DNA of 64,000 nucleotides from Charina bottae (taxonomy: Eukaryota > Chordata > Lepidosauria > Squamata > Charinaidae): NCBI GenBank assembly GCA_023362775.1, contig JALMGJ010000005.1:63697963-63761962 (forward strand), written 5' to 3'. The translations under genes were made by a program, and so were the position numbers. A model generated the notes under the pieces. The model saw only the letters and a program-made list of their open reading frames with translations. It was not told where the DNA came from and did not search any database. Below are positions 1 to 10,880 of the stretch, one piece after another (the first letter of the stretch is position 1; the number at the start of each line of letters is the position of its first letter).

Positions 1-40
1 CTTTTGTGTCGCGACACACAGTTTGGAAAGCTCTGCTCTA
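1..40 (-). repeat. End of a dispersed repeat, probably hAT-type MITE
   Basis: Read on the minus strand, this starts with a CAGAGCTTTCCAAAC terminus followed by a GTGTCGCGACACA stretch. The same terminus and the same TCGCGACACA motif occur on the plus strand at 3020-3085, so both belong to one dispersed family. The copy is cut by the window edge. Assignment to hAT rests only on the CAG-starting terminus. Confidence 0.45.
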
Positions 41-770
41 GGAAGACATTGCAGTTTCATGATAATTTAACATACAACATGTCTCCTGGTGGTGCACCTG
101 CATCTTTCAAATAACCTGAATTATAAGGCCAAGATGGTTCATTGAAAAGGGAATACCCACAGTCTGAACGTTAGTCAAGATATGTTTAAATCAAGCCACA
201 GTGCTTTTGAAATCCATAGCATATAGCTTAGTTACAATAATGTCCCATTTCCATGATTTTCAGTGGTACCAACACAACTATGAGAGAACTTGTTGTTATA
301 CCTTACCTCCTGGCTAAGGTGTTTCAAGGTAATTTATACACTGGCCACAACGTGACAAGGGTAGAACCATCCATGGATATCTAATTTAAAACTCTATGAA
401 ACTGTTTGGAACACATTACACATACAATGTATCCCTTTTTTGCTTTTGTGCTTGTCATGCCCAACACCAGATGAAGGGGACAAAATTATAAAAAGTCATT
501 AGCTTGCAAGTGTATAGCATCTCCTAACATACCTAAAACTATATACAGATAAAATACAGTTGATTAAACTCATTTTTCTGATATATTATACTGTGTAGTT
601 ATCCTCAAAACGACTAAGTGTACTTCTCATCAGCCATCTGTGGTTTCATCAGCCATACTGGAAACCAGCTGATAATTGCCAATTGTTAACCAGACAGTAG
701 CAGATGCTAACTGTAATATCCAACAGAGCTTTTCAGAGCATCTTTTATATGCATGTACTTATATATATTT
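41..770. other. Unannotated AT-rich DNA
   Basis: No coding frame, RNA gene or recognisable transposon was seen here. It ends at a microsatellite. Confidence 0.5.
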
Positions 771-815
771 TGTGTGGGTGTGGGTATGGGTGTGGGTATG
801 GGTGTGGGTCTATCA

Positions 816-861
<46 letters not shown>
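771..861. repeat. Compound microsatellite (GTGGGT)n then (CTGT)n
   Basis: About 38 bases of alternating GTGTGG/GTATGG hexamers are followed by a short TCTATCAT spacer and a near-perfect CTGT tetranucleotide array (about 816-861). The 67-74-codon open frames across it are the repeat translated in different frames and are not genes. Confidence 0.9.
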
Positions 862-865
<4 letters not shown>

Positions 866-3019
866 ATCTCTCTATCTCTAGAAATATGCCAACTTTGTAA
901 AGGCTGATTAGCTTAGTGCACTGTGTGTAATGAAGCAGTCAGTGCATAAAATGACAGTTGACATTCCATTATGGGACTACTGTGAACATAACATAACTAA
1001 TGATCAATAACAGAAGGAAGTATTCTTCCATTGCTTAAACTATTCTGCTATTTAACTAAGTATCATGCTTACAACATTTGAGGGTGCTTTTTTTGTCTTT
1101 TCTTTTCTTATTTTTTTGGCTGCAATGGATAATTTCCACAAACCTTTGCCAACGTACATGCCTCACTGCAAATACTCAATTAGCCTTGGAGTATTGAAAT
1201 GCAATACACTGAAGCAGATTTTTCCTCCAAATATTGACAAAAGGAATTCAGTGCCTATATTTATTTAATCTCAAGCATAAACACACAACTGAGATACAAT
1301 CCATTGCCATATTGTTTTGGTACTAAAACACATTTTCAAGTCAAAAACCTGAGCGACAACTGGAAGCCCTCTGGGTTTCCAGGGCCTCCTATTTGTAGAA
1401 ATTTGCTTGCCTAAAATAATGAATAATGAACCGATTACCTCCCTGACTGTGGCCTGCAGTGTACAAAGAGATATTATGAGCAATTTGTACTCAACATGCA
1501 GGTCTGTTCCATCTAAAATGTTATCAATAAGCTTGTCAAGCCAAGGCCTAACCTTCTTTGTTGTTTTCATCTGCCCTCCCTCTTGGATCTCTCTGCTTGT
1601 GCCGGTAACCTCCTAAGACTAGCAACAGGATGTCTTACACCTGTTTTGTCTAATGCTGGGACTTGGAGTCCTGTGCGATATTCTGTAGGCATTGGCTGGC
1701 TTTGCTGCTTTGCTCAACATATATGTCAGAATGTCAGATGATCGTTGTTGCATCTGCAGCTGTTGTATAAGAACAGTGCCAGGGGCACAACTTTCCTGCG
1801 GTGAGCTTTAATTTGCTCTTCTCTCCCGGAAGAATTCCTCCACTTCACCTTGCTAAGGCTGTGACAGCTGCATAGGAATGGAGCCCATGTACAACTGAAG
1901 CCAATTGTACAAGGAAAGAAAGTCAGGCTAAAGCCTAGGCTTTAGATCACATAAACATAGCCATCATAAGTAAAAGGTCACTTTCCATATATATAGGCAC
2001 GATTGGGGACAGGTTCTTATCCTCTCCCCCCTCCATAAACTGGTCTGAAATTGGGGTAGAAAATGATAAAGGATTCATATTTGCAAGTAGGTCAATTGCT
2101 GATTCATTTGGAAACTATGCCAGAAGAGTTCCTTGAAGTCTAAATAAGATATAACCTGTCAAGATATTCATGGGGGACATAAATAAGTTTTATGACTGGT
2201 TCCAGAATTAGGTTGACAATCAAAACAGATGTAGAGTGTGATGGCAACTGGACTGCCAAAGGCAAAACAACAGCACAACATTCTCTTGTCATCTTCCACA
2301 TAGCAGGGTGCTTGTAACACATGAATAGAAGTAGACAATAGCAGAACTATTCACGTTAAGAATTATTAGCATAGAACATACATGTGTGATTTATATTTTT
2401 CAATGGAAATGAATGGGAATCCTGCACTCACAAAGGATCCAAATATGCTTCTGTGTATATTCAGATTTCTGGATCAGGCATCAGATTAGCAAATGCTGGA
2501 AAGATGTGAGGTAAGAGGTATTTTCTCCAATGGAAAACAAGACTGAAAGGAAATTTTAGAAGGACAGAGTGACTGCATACATTGCTTAATAGTGCTTTTC
2601 CTCATCATTGGAAGGGCAATCCTTTGCCAAAGGACATTGAGAGATAATTTATTTACTTACTGTGTTTTTATACTGCTGGATTCAACAAAATGGCTCCTGG
2701 CACTTCACAGCATAAACAGAGTAAAAACATAAAAACCAACAGAGATACAAACAGCTGTAAAACAGTAAGTGTAATATGGACCATTCATTCCCCAAAGGCC
2801 CACCAGAACAACTCTGTCTTTAACAGTGTGCAGAAGGCCAACAAGGAGGGAGCGAATCTAATGTCAAGAAGGAGAATATTCCATAATATGGAAGCTGCCA
2901 CAGAGAAATAATGAAGGGAGCCCCAGCCTCATTCACCTCTCCTACATGGGAGACTATTAAAAGATGTCAGCAGAAGATCTTGTAAAGAGTAAGGAAGATG
3001 CAGAAACCATTACCTAGGC
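862..3019. other. Unannotated intergenic DNA
   Basis: Frames of 60-99 codons occur on both strands (for example 1271-1570 minus and 2690-2911 plus). They have no recognisable domain, overlap one another and look like chance. No repeat family was recognised. Confidence 0.45.
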
Positions 3020-3240
3020 CAGAGCTTTCCAAACTTTTCATGTTGGTGACACACTTTTTAGACATGCATCATTTCGCGACACACTCTTACAGCAGGGCAC
3101 AAGGCAGGCACTAGGACCTGCGCAGAATCACTGCAGGTTTGGAGGCAGCAAGGCACAAGGCAGGCACTAGGACCTGCGTGGAATCCTGGCAGGGCTTGGA
3201 GGCAGCAGCAGCTCAGGAGGATGCTTCCCTAATTCACTGA
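3020..3240 (+). repeat. Dispersed repeat with CAGAGCTTTCCAAAC terminus and internal duplication
   Basis: It starts with the same terminus as the fragment at 1-40 in the opposite orientation, followed by a GTGACACAC and TCGCGACACA segment. Inside, a unit of about 56 bases (3092-3147 and 3147-3203, GGCACAAGGCAGGCACTAGG core) is present twice in tandem. The other end of the element was not found. Probably a non-autonomous DNA transposon; class uncertain. Confidence 0.45.
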
Positions 3241-3250
3241 ACCATAAGAA

Positions 3251-3360
3251 GGAGGAGGAAGTACAGCACAATCAGACTTGCAAAATTCTGTTACTATAGC
3301 CAATCTAAATAAAAATAATTTTAGCCTTCCTGTGGAGTTGATTTCCTGGTCTGACCTACC
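3251..3360 (+). repeat. LTR-like repeat, copy A
   Basis: This 110-base stretch is related to 4782-4885 in the same orientation. The shared core is CAGACTTGCAA..TTCTGTTACTATAG followed by an AATAAA-type signal and a CAGTCTG/GGTCTG..TACC segment. The layout (polyadenylation signal, then a short T/G-rich tail) resembles the R-U5 end of an LTR, but no TG..CA boundaries were confirmed. Confidence 0.4.
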
Positions 3361-3394
3361 TTGTGGAGTTGACAGTTTGCACTGAATGAATTCA

Positions 3395-4570
3395 ATGGAC
3401 CACCTCTGCAAAGGAGGCGATTCTCTGTGTACTTCAGGACCAAGCCATAGGAGGCTTTATAAGTCAAGATCAGTACTTTGAACTGTACCTCATAACTTAT
3501 TAGTAACCAATACAGTGGCCATAAGCTAAGTGTTACATGACAACAGCAGCTTTGATTTGCTAATATATTGGACACATTTTACACCAATTTCAGTTTCTGG
3601 CTGGTCTTCAGGGGCAGCCCCATGTAGAACACATTGCAGTCATCTAAATGGGTGGTGATAAGAGCATGAGTTACTGTGGCAAAGCCCCCACCCCACTCAG
3701 GTAGGGCCACAATAGGCACATCAGCAGAAGCTGTGAGAAAGCCCCTCAACCACAATCTCAACCTGCCTTTCAAGGTCCTCCATGAGTCTAGGAAGAGCCC
3801 AGGTTCCCTCAGGTTTTGGAGCAGGATGTTAATGGAGCCTAATATGTGTGTTCTATTTTTATGCTGTTATAGAAATTTTAAGTGAGCCTCAGCTGTGTTT
3901 TTAATTGTGATTTTTTTTTGCTTTTGTTTTTTTTATATTGTGTTTATTTGTGTTTCTGTTACCCACCAAAGGATGTTGTTTAAGATGGGTGGCTGTATAA
4001 ATTTGCTTCATAAATAAATAAGTAAAATAAAGGCAGAGACCTGTTCTTTTAGGGGGACTGTCACCCCTTCAAGATTTATCACCGAAGATAAAAGAGATCC
4101 CTTCTGCACAAACAGCAACTTTGTCTTGCTTCAGTTCAATTTCAACCTGTTTTGTTGCATCCAGATCCCAATAGCCTCCAGACGCTGGTTAATGACTTTC
4201 ACTGTGTCTCCAGCTCTGCCAGAGGTAGAGATGTATGCCTGAGTATGATCAGCATACTGATGATATCTCACCCTGAACTGACCGATGAACTCTCCCAGTA
4301 GCATCATATAGCTGTTAAACAGGAGGGATTATAGAATTGATACCTGTGGGATCCTCCAAGCTAAGGCCCACATGGCTGATCAATCCTCTCCCCTGCCATT
4401 GAATGGTACTGACCACTCAGTTAGATGTGACACCACAGAAGCACAGTGCCCCAACCCCCAAACCTTATAGTCAGTCCAAGGAGTCACTATGATTGATGAC
4501 ATCAAACACCACATAGAGGTCTAAGAAGACCAGGAGGGGTGTACTTCCTGCATCCAAGACTTTCCATCGT
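3395..4570 (-). mobile_element. L2-type LINE fragment (degraded reverse transcriptase)
   Basis: Read on the minus strand, several frames give L2 ORF2 pieces in the right order. A LLVFLDLYVVFD segment (about 4510-4545) corresponds to the L2 LLDLSAAFD motif. Near 4240-4290 is YHQYADHTQAY, where the catalytic YADD has become YADH, followed by a NRLKLN.SKTKLLLL segment. At 3579-3773 is a THALITTHLDDCN segment followed by a YMGLP-type motif, and at 3400-3510 QFKVLILTYKA. These match the palm-to-C-terminal part of L2 LINEs. Many stops and frameshifts make it a fossil. It is interrupted by an opposite-strand tail at about 3840-4032. Confidence 0.8.
3840..4032 (+). mobile_element. L2/CR1-type LINE 3' tail nested in the minus-strand L2
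   Basis: Plus-strand T-rich sequence is followed by TTACCCACC..GATGGGTGGCTGTATAAATTTG and a tail of AATAAATAAGTAAAATAAA. This is the layout of squamate L2-like 3' ends ('rRATGGGYGGYNTATAAATTT' then short A-rich repeats). It sits between two collinear pieces of the minus-strand L2, so it is the younger insertion. Boundaries are approximate. Confidence 0.5.
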
Positions 4571-4781
4571 TAGCACTGAATGGGGTGGCACCCCCTCACA
4601 CAAAGGTGATGTGCAATTTTGGGGTTATTTTGGACTGTAATGGAAAAAAAGGATGGCCTTGAAGGACAGAAGGAAGAGCCACTACCAAGGCAACAATCAG
4701 ATAAATGAAACCCAAGCCTAGGCCAAGAAAGTAATTTACCAAAACACCTCAGATAGCCCCCCTCCCAATTGTCATGGAGGT

Positions 4782-4885
4782 AAAAGAGGAAAGGCAGCAT
4801 GTTCAGACTTGCAAGGTTCTGTTACTATAGCTATTCTAATAAAAGTAGCTTTGATCTGCACAGAGTCTGTTTCAGTCTGGTTTAC
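4782..4885 (+). repeat. LTR-like repeat, copy B
   Basis: This is the direct-repeat partner of 3251-3360. The shared core CAGACTTGCAA..TTCTGTTACTATAG lies at 4803-4830, then AATAAAAGTAG, then a CAGAGTCTGTTTCAGTCTGG segment. The two copies bracket the minus-strand L2 about 1.5 kb apart. Confidence 0.4.
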
Positions 4886-4959
4886 CGGATATGGTGACAT
4901 GGACTCATGGCTCCTGCTTGAAGAGCAGGTGACAGCTGTGGCCAGGAGGTCCTTTGCAT

Positions 4960-5660
4960 AGGTTCATCTTATGTACCAATTGTGTTTGTTTCTGGATTGG
5001 GATGCCCTACTCACAGTAACTCATGCCTCAGTTACCTCCTGTTTGTAATGCACTCTACACAGGACTGCTCTTGAAGAGCATTCATAAGCTGCAACCTATC
5101 CAGAATGCAGCAGCATGGGCAGTATGGAATATTTGACAATATGCTCCTCTAACAGTGCTCCTATGTGAGCTGCATTGACTTCTAGTGAGCTTCTGAGTGC
5201 TGCTTATCACTCATCAAGTTCTACATGGCACAGGGACAGGTTGCTTGTGGGATTGCCTGTTTCCAGTTGTTTCTGCTTGACCTACACAAACTGACAGGAT
5301 GGGCATGCTCCAGGTCCCTTCTATCAAGCAATGTCATCCATGGGACCCAGGAGTCATCCCTTCTCTGTCACAGCACTTGCCCTGTGGAACAGCATTCCCC
5401 TGGAGAGCTAGATGGCCCTAACCTTGTTGGCTTTTTGAAGGGCATTAAAAATCTGGTTGTTCCCTTGGGCATTTGAATCAGGATGTTAAGCAAGCCCTGC
5501 TGGTTGGTTTGTCTGGCTGTTGTCTTGTTACTGATCATAAATATAGTTTTTTTATTAATGATTTTCTGTTGCTTATTTTTTTTATTAGTTGGGTTTGTCT
5601 GTCTTCTTGGTTTTAATCTATTAACCACCTAGAATCAGTGTTGTGAGATGGCCACATACA
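4960..5660 (+). mobile_element. L2-type LINE 3' fragment
   Basis: CTCACAGTAACTCATGCC, CTGCTCTTGAAGAGCATTC, CAGAATGCAGCAGCA and GCATTGACTTC align by eye with the same landmarks in the clearer L2 copy at 29530-30206. Those landmarks encode the VTHAL, LEEYLEASAGAKCSS-type QNAAA and LHWLP motifs. The reading frame is broken throughout. The copy runs to a CACCTAGAATC..GATGGCCACATA 3' end and then the (ACATAC)n array. Confidence 0.7.
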
Positions 5661-5716
5661 TTGCTTAAATACATACATACATACATACATACATACATAC
5701 ATACATACATACATAA
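5661..5716. repeat. (ACAT)n/(ACATAC)n microsatellite at L2 3' end
   Basis: Uninterrupted ACATACAT array directly after the L2 3' end. It probably expanded from the LINE tail. Confidence 0.9.
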
Positions 5717-6205
5717 AAAAATAAAATAATAAATGTCTCAATCCTTCTTCAGGAGGCATCTATGGAATTGGTTTGTAGCTTAGATGAGAATTATCTGATC
5801 TCACTGTATTCAGATGCCTCTAGTTTTATATTTTATGCTTAAAGTGTGAAAATATATACTGAGTCCAAGAGTAGCTAAATAACTCCACCACTTTTTTTCA
5901 AATCTGTATGCAAGGCTAAAACTATCAACAATATTTAATGAAAAAGTAAATGGAGGCTGGGCCTGAATAGACCATTTGAGATTCTGAGTACCTGTAACAA
6001 TCTCATATACTGTAGCAGTATCTGAGACTTAATGTTATCCAGATGCTGTTGGAGTGGAATTCCTATCCTTTTTGGCCATCATTATCTAATGACTGTGGAG
6101 TCTAGTAATATTTTTAGGGTCAGATGTTTACCATACTTGCATTAAATAACATGATGTCTACCAATCAAAGAGAATATTTGTAGCTCAGGGTTGAACTGTG
6201 GAATC
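5717..6205. other. Unannotated intergenic DNA
   Basis: No gene seen. A segment near 6040-6065 (ATGTTATCCAGATGCTGTTGG) resembles the 'aacaacatctggag' end of common reptile MITEs, too weakly to delimit. Confidence 0.4.
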
Positions 6206-6554
6206 CTTGGTGCTCTCTGAGACAATAGAAAAGCCAGAAGACCAGAACACCTCTTTGCCAGCAATCAACAACAAGATAAGCAAAGATTAACAGCAAGATT
6301 AGCAGCAGAGGAGCAATCAAACAACACAATAGACCCTAATCAAGGAACTATTAACTCTGTCAATCAACCAAGCAGCAAACAACAGCCCAACCAAGGAACT
6401 ACCAAGGAGAGTACCATACCCCCACCAACACAGGCAGGACAAGCCAGGGTATACAAACAGAGAGCAAGTCCCACTCCTTTTTCGCACTGACGATGTTGCC
6501 TAGCCTGGCAATGAAACGTCTGCAAGAAAACAACAAGGCTCAGAGAGCACCAAG
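6206..6554 (+). mobile_element. Element with 16-bp inverted ends and hammerhead-like core (Penelope-like terminal repeat?)
   Basis: A perfect 16-bp inverted repeat, CTTGGTGCTCTCTGAG at 6206-6221 and its complement at 6539-6554, bounds 349 bases. Near the right end is CTGACGA (6487-6493), then TTGCC/GGCAA able to form a 5-bp stem with a 6-base loop, then GAAAC and GTC (6513-6520). That is the order of a hammerhead ribozyme core (CUGANGA, stem II, GAAA, short palindromic stem III, GUC). Hammerheads are known in the terminal repeats of Penelope-like elements, which also often carry inverted terminal pieces. Family assignment is inference. One extra base before stem II may impair folding. Confidence 0.5.
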
Positions 6555-6808
6555 AACTCAACATGATGTCTTACTATATTTCCAGGTTTGAGAAGTATCA
6601 CTCTACCCTAGGAGAGCATAAGAATGTCATAGCTGATGTCCCCATGACTGATAGCATAACCACTCACTAGATTGACCATATTTCCTGTTAATCCTGATGG
6701 GTGCATTGCTTCCTGCTAGGCTCTGCATTGTTACATTTAAATAGCAATCTTTAATCTATACTATGTCTCAAAAAGTATTAGGATACAACTTTCCAAGTTT
6801 AAAAGCAA
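6555..6808. other. Unannotated spacer
   Basis: No recognisable feature. Confidence 0.4.
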
Positions 6809-6893
6809 TCTTTGTTGTTGTTCAGTCGTTAAGTCGTGTCCGACTCTTCGTGACCTCATGGACCATAGCATGCCAGACCTTCCTGTCCAACTT
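6809..6893 (-). mobile_element. BovB 3' end or BovB-tailed SINE fragment
   Basis: It begins (plus strand) with TTGTTGTTGTTCAGTCG, then GTGTCCGACTCTTCGTGAC, CTCATGGACCATAGCATGCC and CTTCCTGTC. This is the complement of the RTE-BovB 3' terminus, which BovB-mobilised SINEs also share. The same order is seen in the 3' end of the BovB at 12129-12230. Only the last ~85 bases are present, so the autonomous and SINE origins cannot be told apart. Confidence 0.75.
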
Positions 6894-8237
6894 GTGTCAA
6901 ATAGCATACTTTAAAAAAGAAGGTACTTCATCTGCAGGATATTTACACTGTTCTCTGGAATTGGGATTATACGCCGAGAACAAACTGTGACTGTATCACT
7001 AGAAATGATACTATGGATTCCTCTGCATTTGCCCCAGGAACAGCTAAATTGCTCCCTAGGAGGAAATAAAATGCTTCTAGTGGTATTTAATTTTTAGCTA
7101 TGTTTTGACATGAATGTAATGGAAGAAAACAAAAGTCTTGCTGATAATTTGTTTTGCCTGCATATTCCATTCTGAAACATTGCACATAGATTTGTGTATC
7201 ATGTAAAAATGCACACTGTAATATAGTTACTCTGTGGATGACAGAGCTCATACAGTGAAAGCCATTGCTCTAAATCCCCAAAGATACAGGGCAAAATGAG
7301 CAACTTTAATGCTTTCTAACTGCAATTCACATAAGTGCATTTTGGAATCATATTTTTTAAAGCTCTGTCTTAAAAAAATAGTTAATAGCAGTGCCAGAAT
7401 GATTCTTATTTTGTCCCTGCACCTTTCCATGGAGTCTACACACAGTTAGGAATTTTGCCCATCAAGACGAATGAAATATCTGATATTCTTTACATTTATA
7501 CCATTTAGACATGACTTTTATTTGAAGGGATTTTTTAATTGAAAGGGTGCAGATCCCTTAGTGAATAAATGTATTAAGGCCTCTTGCTTTTGGTGTTTAT
7601 ATGTGCCACTTCTAATAATTGTCACTATTGACCTACATGAGAAAATCTTGACATGTTTATGGACGATACTATAAGGCTAAAGTGCATGTTTCTCTTTGAA
7701 ATGGGAGACCCTGTAGAATACTGTTATTTATTAGGCATCTTGGCTCCTCACTTGTGCATACTTAGGACCAACAAATAAACGAATAAGAGTAAAAAAGCAA
7801 TGGCATTAAAAATATGCACATGCACACATTCCCAAATGTGTACAATTTGGTCCTTCTGAAAGAATATCAAGTCAGTTGCCTCTGCCATTGTCCAACTTCA
7901 CTAGAGAAAGGAACTCCCAACACAGGAAGGATTTCCAGTAGACTCTTTCCTTCATGAAATAGCATTTTGCTATGCAGAGTAGTCCTATTTACCCTGTCTT
8001 GCAACTGCTCAGTTAAAATGGGTTGTTAATGATGGGCTGCTGAATGCAAGAGATGACAGGAACTCCATATGCTTACTATCACCCTATGAAATTTATAGAT
8101 AACAAATGTTTATTCTATCCACTCTTAATTGTAAAATTATCAACTGGTTATTTCACACATTTAAAGATTGTCACTGTGGGAGTGCTGTATTTCAGGAAGA
8201 ACCATTTGTAGTGACAGTGAACAAGCCATCTTGTTCC
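6894..8237. other. Unannotated intergenic DNA
   Basis: AT-rich; no coding frame above about 60 codons and no repeat recognised. Confidence 0.45.
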
Positions 8238-8800
8238 TGATTGCCATTAGTGGACTGCTACGCCCACTGAATGGAGCAGAGCTTAGTGCAGCGGAGCAAT
8301 AAGCACACACAGAAAGGAGTTTTATCAAAAGAGCATTGATGAGCACACTAGAGATATAGGTTATTGACCCTAAGCACATAGCCCACCCAAGCATAAAGAA
8401 TTACACGCTTAGACAACGTAGGTTCAAAGTAAGTACAAAGCAGCTCTTACTGTTTATTTGGTCCAGTTACGTGAAGGATTCTTGTTCTTCTTTCTGTTCC
8501 CTAAACTGAAACTCTTGGCCCTCATTGCTGCCAAGAGCTGCATGGAGAAAGGGGAAAGATTCTGGAGTTTAGGCCTCATGGCCTCTAGATGGAAGGACCA
8601 GCAGCCGCATGGTCCCTCTCCGATGGTGGAAGGAGCTCAGCAGCCACGTGCTCCTTCGATGGTGTCAAAAGGCAGAAAGAGAGAGAAAGAGGAAGTGGGA
8701 GGAGCAACAAACAGCTTCCTCCAGAAGCACATAGAGAGTCATCTTAGAATGAACTTCTCATATGCTAATGAGGCATGCTGATTTGCTGGGACCTCCAACA
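8238..8800 (-). mobile_element. Candidate solo LTR
   Basis: The 563-base interval starts with TG and ends with CA and is flanked by the identical 5-base sequence GTTCC (8233-8237 and 8801-8805), as expected for an LTR-retroelement target-site duplication. Read on the minus strand it starts TGTTGGAGGTCCC and contains a CCAAATAAACAG polyadenylation-type signal about 350 bases in. No internal retroelement sequence or polypurine tract lies beside it. A 5-base match can arise by chance. The 107-codon frame at 8458-8781 has no domain and lies inside. Confidence 0.4.
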
Positions 8801-10107
8801 GTTCCAACATGGAAGCTAAATGGAATGCACTATGTAATATAACCCAAAATCTAAATCATGTTATGTATAACTATGTATAACTAAGCAACATATCATATAA
8901 ACTTTAACAGTCTCCAAAATTACAGGTTAAAGACTGTAAAACCACTATATCGTAGCAGAGGGGGAGAACAACACAGTTCAATATAGTTTTGCACGATTGT
9001 TTAAGAATAAAGAAGAATCTCATTACACTTTTACAGATCAAAGCATAAGGAATACAGATTTTAAGGTAACTAGTTTAGAACAAGAAGAGATGTTTACTAC
9101 ATAGTATAAATATAATGATGATCCTCTTCAGCAGAATAAAATGCAGTAAGCCTCATTCACCTGTTGTCCCAATACATTTCCTATTTTTTTTAACTTTCAC
9201 ATCACACAACCTAAATGTTGACCACTTAGGGTTATATTTAGCAATGTTTGCATTGAGATGCTAGAGTGTCATTTCACAAATGAAAAGTGAGCACATGCTT
9301 ATAATCCAAGCTTGTAAGTCCAGAGTAACTCTATTTTTCCAACATCAAACAATTATAGTTGTTGCTAGTGTTATATATTATCTTTGGTGTTATTTGAGAA
9401 TGTCAGTAATAATGCTGATCAGGCTAATCCACTAGGCTCTGTTTATTTGACTTGTCAATTTTTTTTTTTGCTAAAAGTCCTTCAGCAAAGGAATGGAATA
9501 GAAGAGGTCCTATTATGATCAGTACATAACAGAAAGCAGAAAACAGGAATAAATAATACATTCTTGCTAGGGAAGGATGTTCATAATGAAGTCCTCTAAA
9601 ACTCTGTGTTGGGATTGGTGTCTTTTAACCTGTTTATATTTTATCTAGCGTTATGGACAGAGGCATCTGTAGGGGGAGACAAGAAGGGCAAATAATGAAA
9701 CAAGCCTCCTTTTGTACATGCACGCTGACATTGAAAACTTGTGTGAAAGCAACAGAGCTTGTGTTTCAATGATGTGACATTTGTTTTGTCCTGTTGATGA
9801 AAGCAGGTACCCACATGCTTCAAGGCCCTATTGAGATCTCCTATGTATGTACCTCTTTGCTTTACCAGCTCTCCTGGTGGAACTGTCTTCTGGAAATGCA
9901 CCCTCATGTCAGAATACTCAGGAAGGCCTTGAAACATATGCATCCACAGGGGTACTTCACTTGCTAGTGGAACACCTAGAAGGAACTGCAGTGCCTACAA
10001 ATTATCAAGAGGTTTTTTAAAAAATAATACTGAAGTGCTTCAAAAGGATATTTCTAAATTGGAGAATGGTATGAAATGGTAAATCTGATTCCATGTTAGC
10101 AAGTTTA
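8801..10107. other. Unannotated intergenic DNA
   Basis: AT-rich. A minus-strand 100-codon frame at 9641-9943 has no recognisable domain and no codon-level support. Confidence 0.45.
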
Positions 10108-10342
10108 GAGAGCCATTTTGGTGTAGTGGTTAAAGGCAGTGGACTAGAAACCAGGACACTGTGAGTTATAGTCCTGCCTTACACATGAATCCAGTTGGGT
10201 GACTTCGGGCTACTCACTCTCTCTCAGCCCTAGAAAGAAGCCAATGGCAAACCACTTCCAAAAAAAGATGTTTCTGACAAAACTGCATGGACTGCATTGG
10301 GAGTTAAGACTGATTCAAAGGTGCACACACACAGAGGAACAA
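10108..10342 (+). mobile_element. Sauria-type tRNA-derived SINE
   Basis: Head AGAGAGCCATTTTGGTGTAG carries the A-box region, then a CTGTGAGTTATAGTCCTGCC B-box region. The SINE core follows: GGGTGACTTCGGGC..TCACTCTCTCTCAGCCCTAG and CAATGGCAAACCACTTC. It is flanked by AGCAAGTTTA (10098-10107) and AGCAAGTCTA (10343-10352), a 10-base target-site duplication with one mismatch. This is the squamate SINE family that uses BovB machinery for retrotransposition. Diverged and inactive-looking. Confidence 0.85.
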
Positions 10343-10479
10343 AGCAAGTCTAATGTGAAAGCAAGTCAAATGTGATGCATATTGGTGTCAACTTCTTAAC
10401 AGCTACCATTGTCAAAAAGGTACATCCTGCTTTGAGGATCTTTAGAAAAGAAACTGAAAATAAAACTACCAACATTATA

Positions 10480-10880
10480 ATTCCTTTATCCATTCATAAT
10501 GCGACCACAATAAAAATACTATATGGCTTGGCACCATGGTACCTTTTGATTGCCTACTAAATCATCAGTTGACCCATCCAAGTAGATCTTCTTGGAAATA
10601 CTGATAGTGGTATCCCAATTCCATGAGATGAGGGGGTGGTGCCAGACAATAATGTTTTCATCCTGGTGCCAATGCTCTGGAACAGCTGACTTGAATACCT
10701 TCTCCGGAAGACAGAGAAACCTGAAATTTCTCACAGGGCCTTTGGGAAATGAATGCTCATATGGATTGATTGTTTTGCTTTTTGCTATTGTTATCTTTAT
10801 ATTGTTATTTATTATTGTTATCTGTATTCTGATTGTTATTGACTTTTTGATATTATGAGTTTTATTTATTGTATTGTCTA
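10480..10880 (+). mobile_element. L2-type LINE 3' remnant
   Basis: TATGGCTTGGCACCATGGTACC encodes GLAPWYL, matching the L2 'GLAPSYL' block. CCAATGCTCTGGAACAG corresponds to the later 'APxLWNS' block. T-rich 3' UTR-like sequence follows. Frame is broken between the blocks. The 162-codon minus-strand frame over the same interval is its shadow. Confidence 0.55.

Noticed and set aside
676..907. Two small plus-strand frames of 67-74 codons
   Set aside because: They consist of translated GTGGGT and CTGT microsatellite.
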